Assembly: GCA_964368645.1 (NCBI GenBank)
Contig: CAYJBY010000010.1
Coordinates: 44,155 to 108,154 of the forward strand
DNA from: JAEDHM01 sp964368645
Lineage (GTDB): Bacteria; Bacillota; Clostridia; Christensenellales; CAG-1252
DNA: 64,000 nt
Reading direction: 5' to 3'
Part shown: positions 54,541 through 63,927 of the stretch, one piece after another
Layout: every line of letters begins with the position of its first letter
How positions within the stretch are numbered: the first letter of the stretch is position 1
Position numbers and translations under genes: made by a program
The notes under the pieces: generated by a model
What the model was told of the DNA's origin: nothing
Databases searched by the model: none
Seen by the model: only the letters and a program-made list of their open reading frames with translations

Positions 54541-55389
54541 CTACAAAAACAGTATGAGCAAATAGGAGTACCTTAAATCCGCAAGCAAATCAGGTCTTTC
54601 CAAATCCTCGTCCAAAAGATTGTTTAGCATACCCTCCGCCGCAGTTAAAGCTACGCAATAATCCAGTACTGTTTTTTCAGGATATAAGCTGTATTCCGAC
54701 ATATACTGTTCGGTTAATGCTTGAAACTGTCCAAGCAATAATTTTACCTCTGCCCTAACCTGCTGCTCGTTGATAACTCCCTCGTCATAGCCAACGGACA
54801 AGCTGTACAGCTTTTCAAAAAGAAGTTCCTTATAACCCTCGGTTTTGCTTACCGCGTCACGGAGTTTGATTGGAAAATTTGTCTTATCAACTTTTTCAAC
54901 CGCGATAGGGTAAACCGTGCCGCCGTTGCTTTCGGCGATTGTTTTCGCTTCCGTTTCGGAACGATAGGCGGAGCTTAGCACGTTATATTTGCCGTCGAAT
55001 ACTATATAACCGCCTCCGCCCATATCCCTAAGCGAGCCTGCTAATCCACGCGCCTCCTCCAAGGTGGAAAAAGAACCGAAGTTTACGGCATAGGCGTTTT
55101 CAAAAGCGGGGTTTTTTACAAAAAATGCCGAAAGCTCCGACACAAGTCCCTTTGGCGAAAGCAATTCGACTGATAGGAACAACAGCGCGATACTGGCTAT
55201 AAGTACGCAAAAAGCGATTAGTATTTTGCGCTTATCCTTGGGCTTTTTCTCCTTGGTCTCCTTTTTCTTTTCCTTGATATTCCTTGCGTCAACTACGGTA
55301 TGCAGGGTTTGCTCTTCAGTATCCGACAACACGGACGAGGACATCATCTTTTTATAATTACCGTAATAAAAATCGCTGTAATCGTTCAT
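54541..55389 (-). CDS. Membrane-anchored SPOR-domain protein (282 aa)
   Basis: A basic cytoplasmic stretch (KEKKKETKEKKPKDKRK) precedes one membrane helix (about 56-77). The outer part (about 97-167) has AYAVNFGSFSTLEEARGLAGSL and a second half like a SPOR fold, which binds denuded peptidoglycan glycan strands. The C-terminus is helical and of unknown role. The start at 55389 (MNDYSDF) is preferred to the ATG at 55464, because that one lies in a terminator hairpin; neither has a good ribosome-binding site. SPOR proteins usually act in division or cell-wall remodelling. Confidence 0.8.
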   Translation of the reverse strand: MNDYSDFYYGNYKKMMSSSVLSDTEEQTLHTVVDARNIKEKKKETKEKKPKDKRKILIAFCVLIASIALLFLSVELLSPKGLVSELSAFFVKNPAFENAYAVNFGSFSTLEEARGLAGSLRDMGGGGYIVFDGKYNVLSSAYRSETEAKTIAESNGGTVYPIAVEKVDKTNFPIKLRDAVSKTEGYKELLFEKLYSLSVGYDEGVINEQQVRAEVKLLLGQFQALTEQYMSEYSLYPEKTVLDYCVALTAAEGMLNNLLDEDLERPDLLADLRYSYLLILFL

Positions 55390-55423
55390 AGTATAGGGTA
55401 TGATACGCGTACGACGGCGTATG

Positions 55424-55461
55424 CAAAAAAAATCCGTATTCCATAAAGAAAAACGGATTTT
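55424..55461 (-). terminator. Terminator of the dnaG-rpoD operon
   Basis: Minus-strand AAAATCCGT and ACGGATTTT with a 13-nt loop, followed by T-run. It ends the operon after the zinc-ribbon gene; the 217-nt gap before it holds no gene. Confidence 0.75.
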
Positions 55462-55681
55462 CATTGAGTGTAAAATAATCGTTTGTTTATATAGCCGATA
55501 ATCGGTAAGGATACCTTGTTAAAGCAACGGCATTCACCTCTGTTAAAAGAGTTCACCGCTATACTCAACTTTGTTAATATCCTTCAACACAATCGGTCTT
55601 AAATTCGTTAATATAGTTCACTGCAACTGCGCTTGTCGGTAGCTATTGCCTACAACCGCAAGCGACGTAAGATTCCTAAGC

Positions 55682-56383
55682 TTAGTCCTTATATATTATT
55701 CTACTGCAATTAGGACAGTCGATTGCGTCTCCGTGTTCCAACAGTTTACCCAAAAGATTACCGGGCAAATCCATAAAGCAACCGCCGCAGTTAGTGCCGT
55801 GTAAGGGTACGACAATAGCGTTCTTGGAATTTTGGCGCAGTCTTTTGTACACAGCCAAGTATTTCTCGTCAATGTGTTTTTCCTGCTCGTCCATCTTTCC
55901 TCTAAGTACGGAAATCTGATCCTTAACGCCGATTAAAGCCTTGGTGTAGCCCTCCTCCGCCTCACGACCTTTTTTGCGGAACTCGGTACCTACGTTCATA
56001 GCCTTGACGTATTGAGAACGCGCCTCTGCTATTTTTTGAGAAAGAGCGCCTATGTCCTTGGATAACTGGGTAATGCTTTGAGTCAGCTTGTCTGCGTTAC
56101 GGCTGTAAAAATCCGCTTCCTTGACGTCGCTTATATGCTCAAGATAGCCCTCTGCCTCGGACAAATCCACAACAGCCTTCTCGTACTGCGCTATTAAACT
56201 GTCCATAAGTCTAATCATATCATCAGCGTCTGTGTTCAGCTTGCCGATTACCTTGCTGGCAGTCGATACGTTCTGACGGCAAATGTTGTATTCCTTGCTG
56301 ATGTCGCTGGAAGAAAAGTCGCTTTCCAGCTTGATACGTTCCATATCAATGCGTTGATACTCAAGTAAATTGTCTATGCTCAT
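55682..56383 (-). CDS. Coiled-coil protein with C-terminal zinc ribbon (233 aa)
   Basis: Residues about 20-180 are a long coiled coil (RIKLESDFSSSDISKEYN onward). The last 35 residues hold CGGCFMDLPGN and CPNCSRIIYKD, a four-cysteine zinc ribbon of the DUF164/CdsZ type. The gene sits downstream of NIF3, as is common in Gram-positive bacteria. The ATG at 56383 (GGGAG upstream) starts 2 nt after the NIF3 stop; a GTG two codons earlier is possible. Function is uncertain; roles in nucleic-acid handling have been suggested for the family. Confidence 0.85.
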   Translation of the reverse strand: MSIDNLLEYQRIDMERIKLESDFSSSDISKEYNICRQNVSTASKVIGKLNTDADDMIRLMDSLIAQYEKAVVDLSEAEGYLEHISDVKEADFYSRNADKLTQSITQLSKDIGALSQKIAEARSQYVKAMNVGTEFRKKGREAEEGYTKALIGVKDQISVLRGKMDEQEKHIDEKYLAVYKRLRQNSKNAIVVPLHGTNCGGCFMDLPGNLLGKLLEHGDAIDCPNCSRIIYKD

Positions 56384-56385
56384 TA

Positions 56386-57177
56386 TCACTCCCTAATCCC
56401 GTTAAAAGGATTGCTTTCCTTTTCGGAAAGATATACTGCCGATATTGAATCGGCGATTTCTGTCAGCTTACAGTCCAATAAGCCCTTAACTATTCTACCA
56501 AAAATTTTCTCACTAGTAAAGTGACCGAAGCTAATAATTTTACAGTTGACGTCTTTTGCCATCACTGCAAGGTGGTGTTTTATCTCTCCGGTTATCAAAA
56601 CAAGCCCTTCTTCTGTAGCTGTTCTTATCGTTGCCTCGTCACAGCCTGCGCCGCCTATTACGTAACAGCCGGTAACGTATGAGTCGCCGTTGCCTATATA
56701 CGCCACGCGGCTGTCGTCAATCAGCTCCGATATGCGCACGGCTAACTCCCTTAAAGTCACAGGCGCAACCTCGAAGTATCTGCCGATATCGCCTTCCGAG
56801 GTAGGCTCTATATTAAAACCGCCGAATAGCGAGGCAAGCGTATCGTTGATACCGCCCTCGCATCTGTCGAAATTGGTGTGACAGGCGATTAAATTCACCT
56901 CTTTTTTCAATGCGTAAGCCACCAGCTCCGAGGAATATCCGCCCTCATCGGAAATCTTTTTTTCCGCGTGGAACAGGGTTGGGTGATGGGATATAATCAA
57001 ATTACAGCCACGCTCCACAGCCTCGTCGATTATGCTGAAACTAACGTCTAACGCAATTAAAATCCCCTTGACGCAATCGGCGGAAAAACCCGCGATTAAG
57101 CCCACGTTATCCCACTCCTCGGCAAGTTCGGGAGGTGCAAAATCAAACAATATCGTCTCTACGTCGTAAACTCTCAT
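56386..57177 (-). CDS. NIF3/YqfO-family dinuclear metal protein (263 aa)
   Basis: The family hallmarks are HHPTLFH (about 61-67), CHTNFDRCEGGIND (about 97) and GHFTSEKIF (about 225), which supply His, Asp and Glu ligands for two metals in a hexameric ring. Length is typical of the short form without the PII-like insert. The ATGA start overlaps the trmK stop. Neighbours trmK and the zinc-ribbon gene are conserved in this order in Firmicutes. The substrate of the family is not settled. Confidence 0.93.
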   Translation of the reverse strand: MRVYDVETILFDFAPPELAEEWDNVGLIAGFSADCVKGILIALDVSFSIIDEAVERGCNLIISHHPTLFHAEKKISDEGGYSSELVAYALKKEVNLIACHTNFDRCEGGINDTLASLFGGFNIEPTSEGDIGRYFEVAPVTLRELAVRISELIDDSRVAYIGNGDSYVTGCYVIGGAGCDEATIRTATEEGLVLITGEIKHHLAVMAKDVNCKIISFGHFTSEKIFGRIVKGLLDCKLTEIADSISAVYLSEKESNPFNGIRE

Positions 57178-57806
57178 TTCCGCAGTTCCTCCAATTCCGC
57201 CAGTTCCGCACCGTATCTGTCCGACATTCCGCTGATTAAAATCAGCTTTTCCAAAATCGGTTTTCGGTAGGCGTAGTACTCGGCTAATAATTCCGTACCC
57301 TTATTATCGGCTCCGATAAACAGATTGATATTAGACTTGTAGAATATATTACAAGTTATCAGATTATAGAAGAATTTGCCCTCTTTAACCAGTATATCTC
57401 TTTGAACGCCGTAGCCGTTTTCCGCTAAAAACATTCTCAGCTCATACGCCTTGTTATGGGGTAATAACAGGTATTTATCGTACTTAAAGGGAGCATTTTG
57501 AAGAATTTTGATTATCTCCAAGCCGCCCATTCCTGCGATTACCACGCAATCCACCTCGTTCTCGCCGATAACGCTTAACCCGTCGCCGACTCTGGTTATC
57601 AAATCGACTCCGACTTTTTCAGCAAGTATTTCCGCCTTTTCCAAGGATTTAGGACTGACGTCGGTAGCTATCGCACGTTTGACGTACCCTTCGGCTAATG
57701 CAAAAACGGGCAACTTGCCGTGGTCGCTACCTATGTCGGCAATGCTGTCCGCTCCGCGTACCTGCTCTGCTACCGCTTTGAGCCTGTCAGGTAAGTTAAA
57801 TCTCAT
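57174..57806 (-). CDS. trmK: tRNA (adenine(22)-N(1))-methyltransferase TrmK
   Basis: DIGSDHGKLPVFAL is the SAM-binding motif I of TrmK; VVIAGMGGLEIIKIL is the family signature. LLLPHNKAYELRMFL is also typical. It methylates A22 of tRNAs such as tRNA-Ser. The ATGA start overlaps the rpoD stop and its own stop overlaps NIF3, so the three are tightly coupled. Confidence 0.93.
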   Translation of the reverse strand: MRFNLPDRLKAVAEQVRGADSIADIGSDHGKLPVFALAEGYVKRAIATDVSPKSLEKAEILAEKVGVDLITRVGDGLSVIGENEVDCVVIAGMGGLEIIKILQNAPFKYDKYLLLPHNKAYELRMFLAENGYGVQRDILVKEGKFFYNLITCNIFYKSNINLFIGADNKGTELLAEYYAYRKPILEKLILISGMSDRYGAELAELEELRK

Positions 57807-58867
57807 TTATCCACAAAGCCCTTAAGCTTTTCCCGTCGTTTCGGATGACGGAGTTTTCTTAATGCCTTGGCTTCTATCTGACGAATACGCTCACGTGTTA
57901 CACCGAAGGCTTGTCCAACCTCTTCCAAGGTTCTCGTGCGGTTATCGTCCAAACCGTAACGCATACGGATAACTCTTTCCTCACGAGGGGTTAAAGTAGA
58001 TAGAATCTTCATAAGCTGATCCTTAATCATACTCTGCTCCGCCTTATCCGCAGGCTGTGCAGCTGTGGTGTCCTCGATAAAGTCGCCTAAGTGGCTGTCC
58101 TCTTCCTCGCCGATAGGAGTTTCCAGTGATACGGGATCCTGCGCGGTGCGCTGAATTTCCCTTATTTTTTCGGGAGTCGTACCCATTTCCTTGGCTATCT
58201 CGTCCGCGGTGGGATCACGTCCTAACTGCTGAGTCAGATAACGGGTTACACGGGCGGTCTTGTTGATGGTTTCCACCATATGTACGGGCAATCTGATGGT
58301 ACGCGCCTGATCGGCAATCGCTCTGGTTATAGCTTGTCTTATCCACCAAGTTGCGTATGTAGAGAACTTGAATCCCTTGGTGTAGTCAAATTTTTCAACC
58401 GCTTTCATCAAGCCGAGATTACCCTCTTGAATCAAATCCAAAAACGCCATTCCCCTGCCCACGTACTTTTTCGCTATGCTGACCACAAGACGCAGGTTTG
58501 CCTCGGAAAGCTTACGCTTTGCGTCCTCGTCACCTTCGGACATAGCTTTCGCCAAGGCCTTTTCCTCATCGATGGTAAGTAACGCGTAATTACCTATATC
58601 GCGCAAGTAAAGCTTGACAGCGTCGTCAACGCTGACTTCCGTGAGGATTTTGTCCATATTGTTGTCTTTTTCGGAAACCGCGGCAACAATCTGAATCCCT
58701 GCTTTTTCTATCTCCTGATAAACAAAATCTATGTCGGTTGAATTAACTTCAAGTTTTTCCAATCGGGCAACGATTTCGTCCTCGGGCAATGCGTTCTTTT
58801 TGCTCTTGCCTAGCGTTATTAATTTTTCGATTTGCACCCTTAGTGCAATATCTTTTTCGTTATCCAT
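57803..58867 (-). CDS. rpoD: Primary sigma factor RpoD/SigA (354 aa)
   Basis: Region 1.2 contains VKLYLRDIGNYALLTIDEE. Region 2 has FDYTKGFKFSTYATWWIRQA, the -10 binding helices. Region 3 is present, and region 4.2 has FGVTRERIRQIEAKALRKLR for -35 binding. Region 1.1 is short, as in other Gram-positives. GGAGG lies before ATG 58867; a longer frame begins at 58900 without support. It follows dnaG in the classic macromolecular-synthesis order. The promoters in this window (TTGACA-17-TATAAT type) are what it should recognise. Confidence 0.96.
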   Translation of the reverse strand: MDNEKDIALRVQIEKLITLGKSKKNALPEDEIVARLEKLEVNSTDIDFVYQEIEKAGIQIVAAVSEKDNNMDKILTEVSVDDAVKLYLRDIGNYALLTIDEEKALAKAMSEGDEDAKRKLSEANLRLVVSIAKKYVGRGMAFLDLIQEGNLGLMKAVEKFDYTKGFKFSTYATWWIRQAITRAIADQARTIRLPVHMVETINKTARVTRYLTQQLGRDPTADEIAKEMGTTPEKIREIQRTAQDPVSLETPIGEEEDSHLGDFIEDTTAAQPADKAEQSMIKDQLMKILSTLTPREERVIRMRYGLDDNRTRTLEEVGQAFGVTRERIRQIEAKALRKLRHPKRREKLKGFVDK

Positions 58868-58935
58868 AATACCTCCAAAAACCCTTTTCGGGATTTCCAC
58901 AAATAAGTTATACGGTTGTTATACTTTATTATCCT

Positions 58936-60657
58936 TTATTTTTTCTGCAAGGAAATAATCATTTTCAGAATTTGCTCCTTCTGCTCCTCGTCTGCGGTCG
59001 CAGAATACTCCGCTTCCAATAATCTGATGCTTTCCTTGTAACCCTCGCGCTTAATCTTGGTTATGCAATTAGCGTAATACTTTTCGGCGTCCTTAACCCT
59101 TTCGATGGGGTATTTGATTATAGCGTTAAGCTCCTCGTTGTCCTCTTCCGTCTGTATCAGCTCGGAAAAATCCGTTTTCCTTCCCAATATGCGGCTTTCG
59201 TCAACGTATGCGTACAAATCCTTATACAGCTTGTCCGCAAAAACCTGCGGATCCAGTCGATCGTTCGCATAACTGCAACCGCTGATCATACTGTAAAGCA
59301 CAAACCGTATCGCCTCGATATACGCACCGTTACGAGGGGCGGAGGACTTTTCGGGAAGAGCCTGCCGCGTTTCCTCAACGGAAACCAAGTTGTTTTCCAA
59401 TATCTCCTTGCTTAAGCCTGTTTTCTTGCTGATATAATCAATATACGCCGCGTGTTCCAACGTATCCAGCTCGGAGATTATCTCCAAAGCCTTTTTCGCA
59501 TATCCGCTGCGGCCGTCCGGTGTGGAGAAGTCAAACCCCTCTGTCGCACGCATTAAGCGGTATTCGTACAGGGGCAAGGCTTCGTTCTTGCATTTCATAA
59601 ATGCCGAGGTGCCGCGCTGACGCACGATTTCGTCAGGATCAAGCCCGTCAGGCAGGGAGATAACCTTGACGTTAAGGTCGTTGGCTTTGAGTATATTGAG
59701 CCCCAATAAGGTGCTTTTCTGTCCTGCCGCGTCGCCGTCGTAGCATATAAACACGTTGTTTACGTAAGTCTTCAACAGCTTCGCCTGCTGTACCGTAAGC
59801 GCGGTACCCATACTCGCAACCACGTTTTTGATGCCTGCTTGATACAGGGCGATAACGTCCATATACCCTTCAACTATAATTATATCATCTACTTTTTCAG
59901 AGCGTTTTAGTTCTTTTACGTTGTTTAGACTGAAAAGAGTGCGGTTTTTGACGAAAATACGGGTTTCCTTAGAATTTTTGTATTTAGCAAAATCGCTTTT
60001 TTCCAGAATACGTCCGCCAAAGGCGATTACGTTGCCGAAACCGTCGATAATTGGGATTATCAGCCGTCCGCCAAGCGAATCGTAAAAACGTCCGTTCTTC
60101 TCCGCAATTAAGCCTACGTCAAGCATATCCTTGCGGTCAAAGCCCTCCTGCTCCAACGCAGGTATCAGCCTTTCAAAATCCGGGGATTTGCCAAGTCCGA
60201 ATTTCGTAATTGTCTGTGGACTGATGCCGCGGTTTTTGAGATATGTAAGCGTTTCGGGACTTTTTTTCAGGCAATTGTAGTAGAACAATGCCGCGGCCTT
60301 CATCAAGGCGTACAGCTTGTCCCGCTTTTCCTTATCAAGCTTGTTGGTTCCGCTAAGCTCGGGAACTCTCATTCCCGCTCGTGACGCCAATATCGCTACC
60401 GCGTCAACGTAGCCCACGTTTTCGATATGCATTACAAAGCTAATAACGTCGCCGCCAGTATGACAGCCGAAGCAATGGTAACTGCCCCTTTCTGGAGATA
60501 CGGCAAAGGAAGGCGTTTTTTCGTGATGAAAAGGACAGCAGCCCCAAAACCGTCCGCCCTTCTTGTCCAAACGCATATATCGGGATATTACGTCAACGAT
60601 ATCGTTCTTACTTTTAAGTTCCTCCAACCAGTTGTCGGGATAACCCTTAAATTCCAT
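58936..60657 (-). CDS. dnaG: DNA primase DnaG (573 aa)
   Basis: The N-terminal zinc finger is CCPFHHEKTPSFAV and YHCFGCHTGGD. The catalytic core has the TOPRIM motif IIVEGYMDVIALYQAG and VFICYDGDAAGQKS for Mg binding. A helicase-binding region fills the C-terminus. It makes RNA primers for replication. The start is supported by AAAGGAG. It leads the dnaG-rpoD-trmK-NIF3-zinc-ribbon operon from its own promoter at 60690-60719. Confidence 0.96.
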   Translation of the reverse strand: MEFKGYPDNWLEELKSKNDIVDVISRYMRLDKKGGRFWGCCPFHHEKTPSFAVSPERGSYHCFGCHTGGDVISFVMHIENVGYVDAVAILASRAGMRVPELSGTNKLDKEKRDKLYALMKAAALFYYNCLKKSPETLTYLKNRGISPQTITKFGLGKSPDFERLIPALEQEGFDRKDMLDVGLIAEKNGRFYDSLGGRLIIPIIDGFGNVIAFGGRILEKSDFAKYKNSKETRIFVKNRTLFSLNNVKELKRSEKVDDIIIVEGYMDVIALYQAGIKNVVASMGTALTVQQAKLLKTYVNNVFICYDGDAAGQKSTLLGLNILKANDLNVKVISLPDGLDPDEIVRQRGTSAFMKCKNEALPLYEYRLMRATEGFDFSTPDGRSGYAKKALEIISELDTLEHAAYIDYISKKTGLSKEILENNLVSVEETRQALPEKSSAPRNGAYIEAIRFVLYSMISGCSYANDRLDPQVFADKLYKDLYAYVDESRILGRKTDFSELIQTEEDNEELNAIIKYPIERVKDAEKYYANCITKIKREGYKESIRLLEAEYSATADEEQKEQILKMIISLQKK

Positions 60658-60689
60658 AGCTCTCCTTTCGTATTCTAATTTGTTATAAG

Positions 60690-60719
60690 ATTATATTTTC
60701 GAAAAACCTTTATTCTCAA
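60690..60719 (-). promoter_or_regulatory. dnaG-rpoD operon promoter
   Basis: Minus-strand TTGAGA (60714-60719), 18-bp spacer, TATAAT (60690-60695). Confidence 0.7.
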
Positions 60720-61071
60720 CCTTTTTTCTTATTTTTTTTGATATATCCAAACATTTCCTTATAATGTTTCATAAAGCTACAAGAGCTAACGATTAAGGCA
60801 TTTTGCCGCAAAAAAGCTGTTAAACACTATTTTTTGCATTGCTACATAGCACGAAAACCTACTGCTACCTAACGTGATAAGGCTACGTAATATAACACCT
60901 TATTACTGAGGTTATCTATAATTATTGTTATGTACTATAGCGTAATATAATTATATTATCAAATTCAATAAGACTATTTTGGTACAAACCATTATTTCTA
61001 GAACAAAAAGGTATCAATTTATATATAAAACGGTGTTCGCTCTTATAAGTTAAGTGATGTTCTTGTTTACA
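60720..61071. other. AT-rich intergenic region between dnaG promoter and ppdK 3' end
   Basis: No gene, RNA gene or hairpin terminator is supported. It is strongly AT-rich with scattered short inverted pieces and no clear repeat until 61072. Confidence 0.6.
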
Positions 61072-61140
61072 GATAAGCGTTGCTCTCGCCTATACGTAAG
61101 CGTTGCTCTCACCTATACGTAAGCGTTGCTCTCACCTATA
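61072..61140. repeat. Three tandem 23-bp repeats
   Basis: Units at 61072-61094, 61095-61117 and 61118-61140, consensus TAAGCGTTGCTCTC(A/G)CCTATA plus two variable bases. Units 2 and 3 are identical; unit 1 differs at three positions. They abut the ppdK terminator. Too few and too directly adjacent for CRISPR. Confidence 0.8.
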
Positions 61141-61143
61141 GAT

Positions 61144-61176
61144 AAAAAAAGTACGGCAACGAGTGCCGTACTTTTT
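61144..61176 (-). terminator. Terminator of ppdK
   Basis: AAAGTACGGCA and TGCCGTACTTT with a 5-nt loop, with T-run on the minus strand. Confidence 0.92.
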
Positions 61177-61189
61177 GTAAAATCTGTTA

Positions 61190-63838
61190 TTACTTGCGAG
61201 GATTCTTGATGTTAGCCTGTGCAGCCGCCAGTCTTGCTATAGGAATTCTGAACGGAGAGCAGGAAACATAATCCAAACCGATCTCGTGGCAGAACTCAAT
61301 AGAGGAAGGCTCGCCGCCGTGCTCGCCGCAGATACCGCAGTGAATGCTGGGACGGGTAGCTTTGCCGAGGGTTACAGCCATCTTCATCAGTTTGCCTACG
61401 CCGATTGTGTCAAGTCTGACAAAAGGATCAGACTCGTAAATCTTGTTGGCATAATAGCTGGGAAGGAACTTACCCGCGTCGTCACGGCTGAAGCCGAAAG
61501 TCATCTGGGTAAGGTCGTTGGTGCCGAAGCAGAAGAACTCAGCGTCCTTTGCAATCTCGTCAGCGGTTAAAGCCGCTCTGGGGATCTCGATCATTGTGCC
61601 GACCTCGTACTTGAGGTTGATGCCTGCTTCTTTGATAAGAGCGTCAGCAGTGTCAACAACGGTCTTTTTGCAGAACTTCAGCTCGTTGGTGTCGCCGATT
61701 AAAGGAATCATTATCTCGGGAACCACGTTCCAATTGGGGTGTCTTCTCTGAACCGCGATAGCCGCCTTGATAACAGCGTTGGTCTGCATAACTGCGATCT
61801 CGGGATAGGTAACAGCCAAACGGCAGCCACGGTGTCCCATCATCGGGTTGAACTCGTGGAGCGCACTGCAAAGCTGCTTAATATAAGCAACGGACTTGCC
61901 CTGTGCCTTAGCTAACAGCTCAAGGTCGTACTCGTTGGTGGGAACGAACTCATGAAGAGGAGGATCAAGGAAACGAATGGTAACGGGATGATCCTGTAAA
62001 GCCTCCATTAAGCCCTCGAAATCTTCCTGCTGCATAGGCTCGATCTTGTCCAAAGCAACCTTTCTCTCGAAAACGCTTTCGGAGCAAATCATCTCACGGA
62101 AAGCTTCGATTCTGCCGGGGCCGAAGAACATATGCTCGGTACGGCAAAGACCGATACCCTGTGCGCCCAATTCAGCCGCTCTTCTAGCATCGGCAGGATT
62201 GTCGGCGTTGGTGCGAACCTCAAGAGCCTTGTACTTATCGGCGAGCTTCATTATTCTGCCGAAGTAACCGCTGTTGGGATCTGCGGGAACGGTATTGATG
62301 ATACAGTCGTAAATATTACCGGTGGAGCCGTCCAAGGAAAGCTCGTCACCCTCTTTGAAGGTCTTGCCTGCCAAGGTGAAGCACTTGTTCTCTTCGTCCA
62401 TCTTGATCTCGCCGCAACCGGAAACACAGCAGGTGCCCATTCCGCGAGCGACAACCGCCGCGTGAGAGGTCTGTCCGCCACGAACGGTAAGTATGCCCTG
62501 AGCGTACTTCATACCCTCGATATCCTCGGGAGAAGTCTCAAGTCTGACCAAAACAACCTTTTTCTTATCCTTGCCGAGCTTAACAGCGTCTTCAGCGGTG
62601 AAAACTATGGTGCCTGCCGCCGCTCCGGGAGAAGCCGCGATGCCCTTGCCTACTACGTTATTCTTGTCTGCCGCCTTGAGTGCCACGGTATCAAACTGAG
62701 GATGGAGCAACATATCAAGAGTCTGAGCCTCAATCTGCATTAAGGCTTCCTTCTCGCTGATCATACCCTCGTCGATAAGGTCGCAAGCAATCTTGATAGC
62801 CGCCGCAGCGGTACGCTTGCCGTTACGAGTCTGGAGCATAAACAGTTTGCCCTGTTCGATGGTGAACTCCATATCCTGCATATCGCGGTAATGGTTCTCC
62901 AGCTTGTTGCAAACGTCTAAGAACTGCTTATATACGTCGGGAAGAACCTCTGCCATCTGAGCAATCGGCATCGGAGTGCGAACGCCTGCAACGACGTCCT
63001 CGCCCTGTGCGTTCATAAGGAACTCGCCCATCAAACCCTTTTCGCCTGTAGCAGGGTTACGTGTAAACGCAACGCCAGTGCCGCAATCGTCGCCCATATT
63101 GCCGAAAGCCATCATCTGTACGTTGACAGCGGTGCCCCAGCTATAAGGTATATTGTGGTCCATACGGTAAATGTTAGCGCGAGGGTTGTCCCAACTGCGG
63201 AATACAGCCTTGATAGCCTCGAAAAGCTGTACGTTAGGATCGGAGGGGAAATCGGAACCTAACTGATTCTTGTACTCAGCCTTGAACTGGTTAGCCAACT
63301 CCTTAAGGTCAGCGGCGTCAAGCTCTACGTCGTAGGTAACGCCCTTCTTCTCTTTCATCTTGTCGATGAGCTTCTCAAAGAACTTCTTGCCGACTTCCAT
63401 AACGACGTCGGAGAACATCTGAATAAATCTTCTGTAGCAGTCCCACGCCCAACGAGCGTTGCCGGACTTTTCAGCCAAAATCTCAACGACTTCCTCGTTA
63501 AGACCAAGGTTAAGAATGGTGTCCATCATACCGGGCATAGACGCTCTTGCGCCTGAACGAACGGAAACCAAAAGAGGATTCTTCTTGTCGCCGAACTTCT
63601 TACCGGTAATCTTCTCCAACTTAGCAATATTATCCGCAATTTCTGCTTGAATATCAGCGTTGATCTGCTTGCCGTCCTCGTAATACTTGGTGCAGGCTTC
63701 GGTACTAATCGTAAAGCCGTGAGGAACAGGAAGTCCGAGATTGGTCATTTCGGCGAGATTCGCGCCCTTGCCGCCTAACAGCTCTCTCATCTTGCCGCTA
63801 CCTTCGCTAAACAGATAAACGTATTTTTTCTTTTCCAT
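61190..63838 (-). CDS. ppdK: Pyruvate, phosphate dikinase (882 aa)
   Basis: It interconverts pyruvate, ATP and phosphate with PEP, AMP and pyrophosphate, a common PEP/pyruvate route in anaerobic Clostridia. The N-terminal nucleotide domain has LLGGKGANLAEMTNLGLPVP. The mobile His domain has VRGGQTSHAAVVARG with the catalytic His near 455. The C-terminal PEP domain has HRGCRLAVTYPE and IHCGICGEHGGEPSSIEF, which contains the catalytic Cys. Length is normal. AGGAGGATTTTTA precedes the ATG. It is monocistronic, with an extended -10 promoter upstream. No PDRP regulator is adjacent. Confidence 0.97.
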   Translation of the reverse strand: MEKKKYVYLFSEGSGKMRELLGGKGANLAEMTNLGLPVPHGFTISTEACTKYYEDGKQINADIQAEIADNIAKLEKITGKKFGDKKNPLLVSVRSGARASMPGMMDTILNLGLNEEVVEILAEKSGNARWAWDCYRRFIQMFSDVVMEVGKKFFEKLIDKMKEKKGVTYDVELDAADLKELANQFKAEYKNQLGSDFPSDPNVQLFEAIKAVFRSWDNPRANIYRMDHNIPYSWGTAVNVQMMAFGNMGDDCGTGVAFTRNPATGEKGLMGEFLMNAQGEDVVAGVRTPMPIAQMAEVLPDVYKQFLDVCNKLENHYRDMQDMEFTIEQGKLFMLQTRNGKRTAAAAIKIACDLIDEGMISEKEALMQIEAQTLDMLLHPQFDTVALKAADKNNVVGKGIAASPGAAAGTIVFTAEDAVKLGKDKKKVVLVRLETSPEDIEGMKYAQGILTVRGGQTSHAAVVARGMGTCCVSGCGEIKMDEENKCFTLAGKTFKEGDELSLDGSTGNIYDCIINTVPADPNSGYFGRIMKLADKYKALEVRTNADNPADARRAAELGAQGIGLCRTEHMFFGPGRIEAFREMICSESVFERKVALDKIEPMQQEDFEGLMEALQDHPVTIRFLDPPLHEFVPTNEYDLELLAKAQGKSVAYIKQLCSALHEFNPMMGHRGCRLAVTYPEIAVMQTNAVIKAAIAVQRRHPNWNVVPEIMIPLIGDTNELKFCKKTVVDTADALIKEAGINLKYEVGTMIEIPRAALTADEIAKDAEFFCFGTNDLTQMTFGFSRDDAGKFLPSYYANKIYESDPFVRLDTIGVGKLMKMAVTLGKATRPSIHCGICGEHGGEPSSIEFCHEIGLDYVSCSPFRIPIARLAAAQANIKNPRK

Positions 63839-63887
63839 TAAAAATCCTCCTAGATTAATAAAAGTAAGTGCTTGTACACTTTTATAT

Positions 63888-63896
63888 ATTATAACA
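63888..63896 (-). promoter_or_regulatory. Extended -10 promoter of ppdK
   Basis: Minus-strand TGTTATAAT; no good -35 is seen. AAGTG and CACTT arms near 63862-63880 could be an operator between the two divergent genes. Confidence 0.45.
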
Positions 63897-63927
63897 AAAT
63901 AATTGTGCAGTTATTAGGGGATTCAAA

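Noticed and set aside
55390..55464. 25-residue N-terminal extension of the SPOR protein
   Set aside because: It lies across a terminator hairpin and has no ribosome-binding site.
61072..61140. Possible CRISPR array
   Set aside because: Units are tandem without spacers, only three copies, and no cas genes are near.
62132..62743. 203-aa plus-strand frame in ppdK
   Set aside because: Antisense to conserved PPDK motifs; no start signal or domain.
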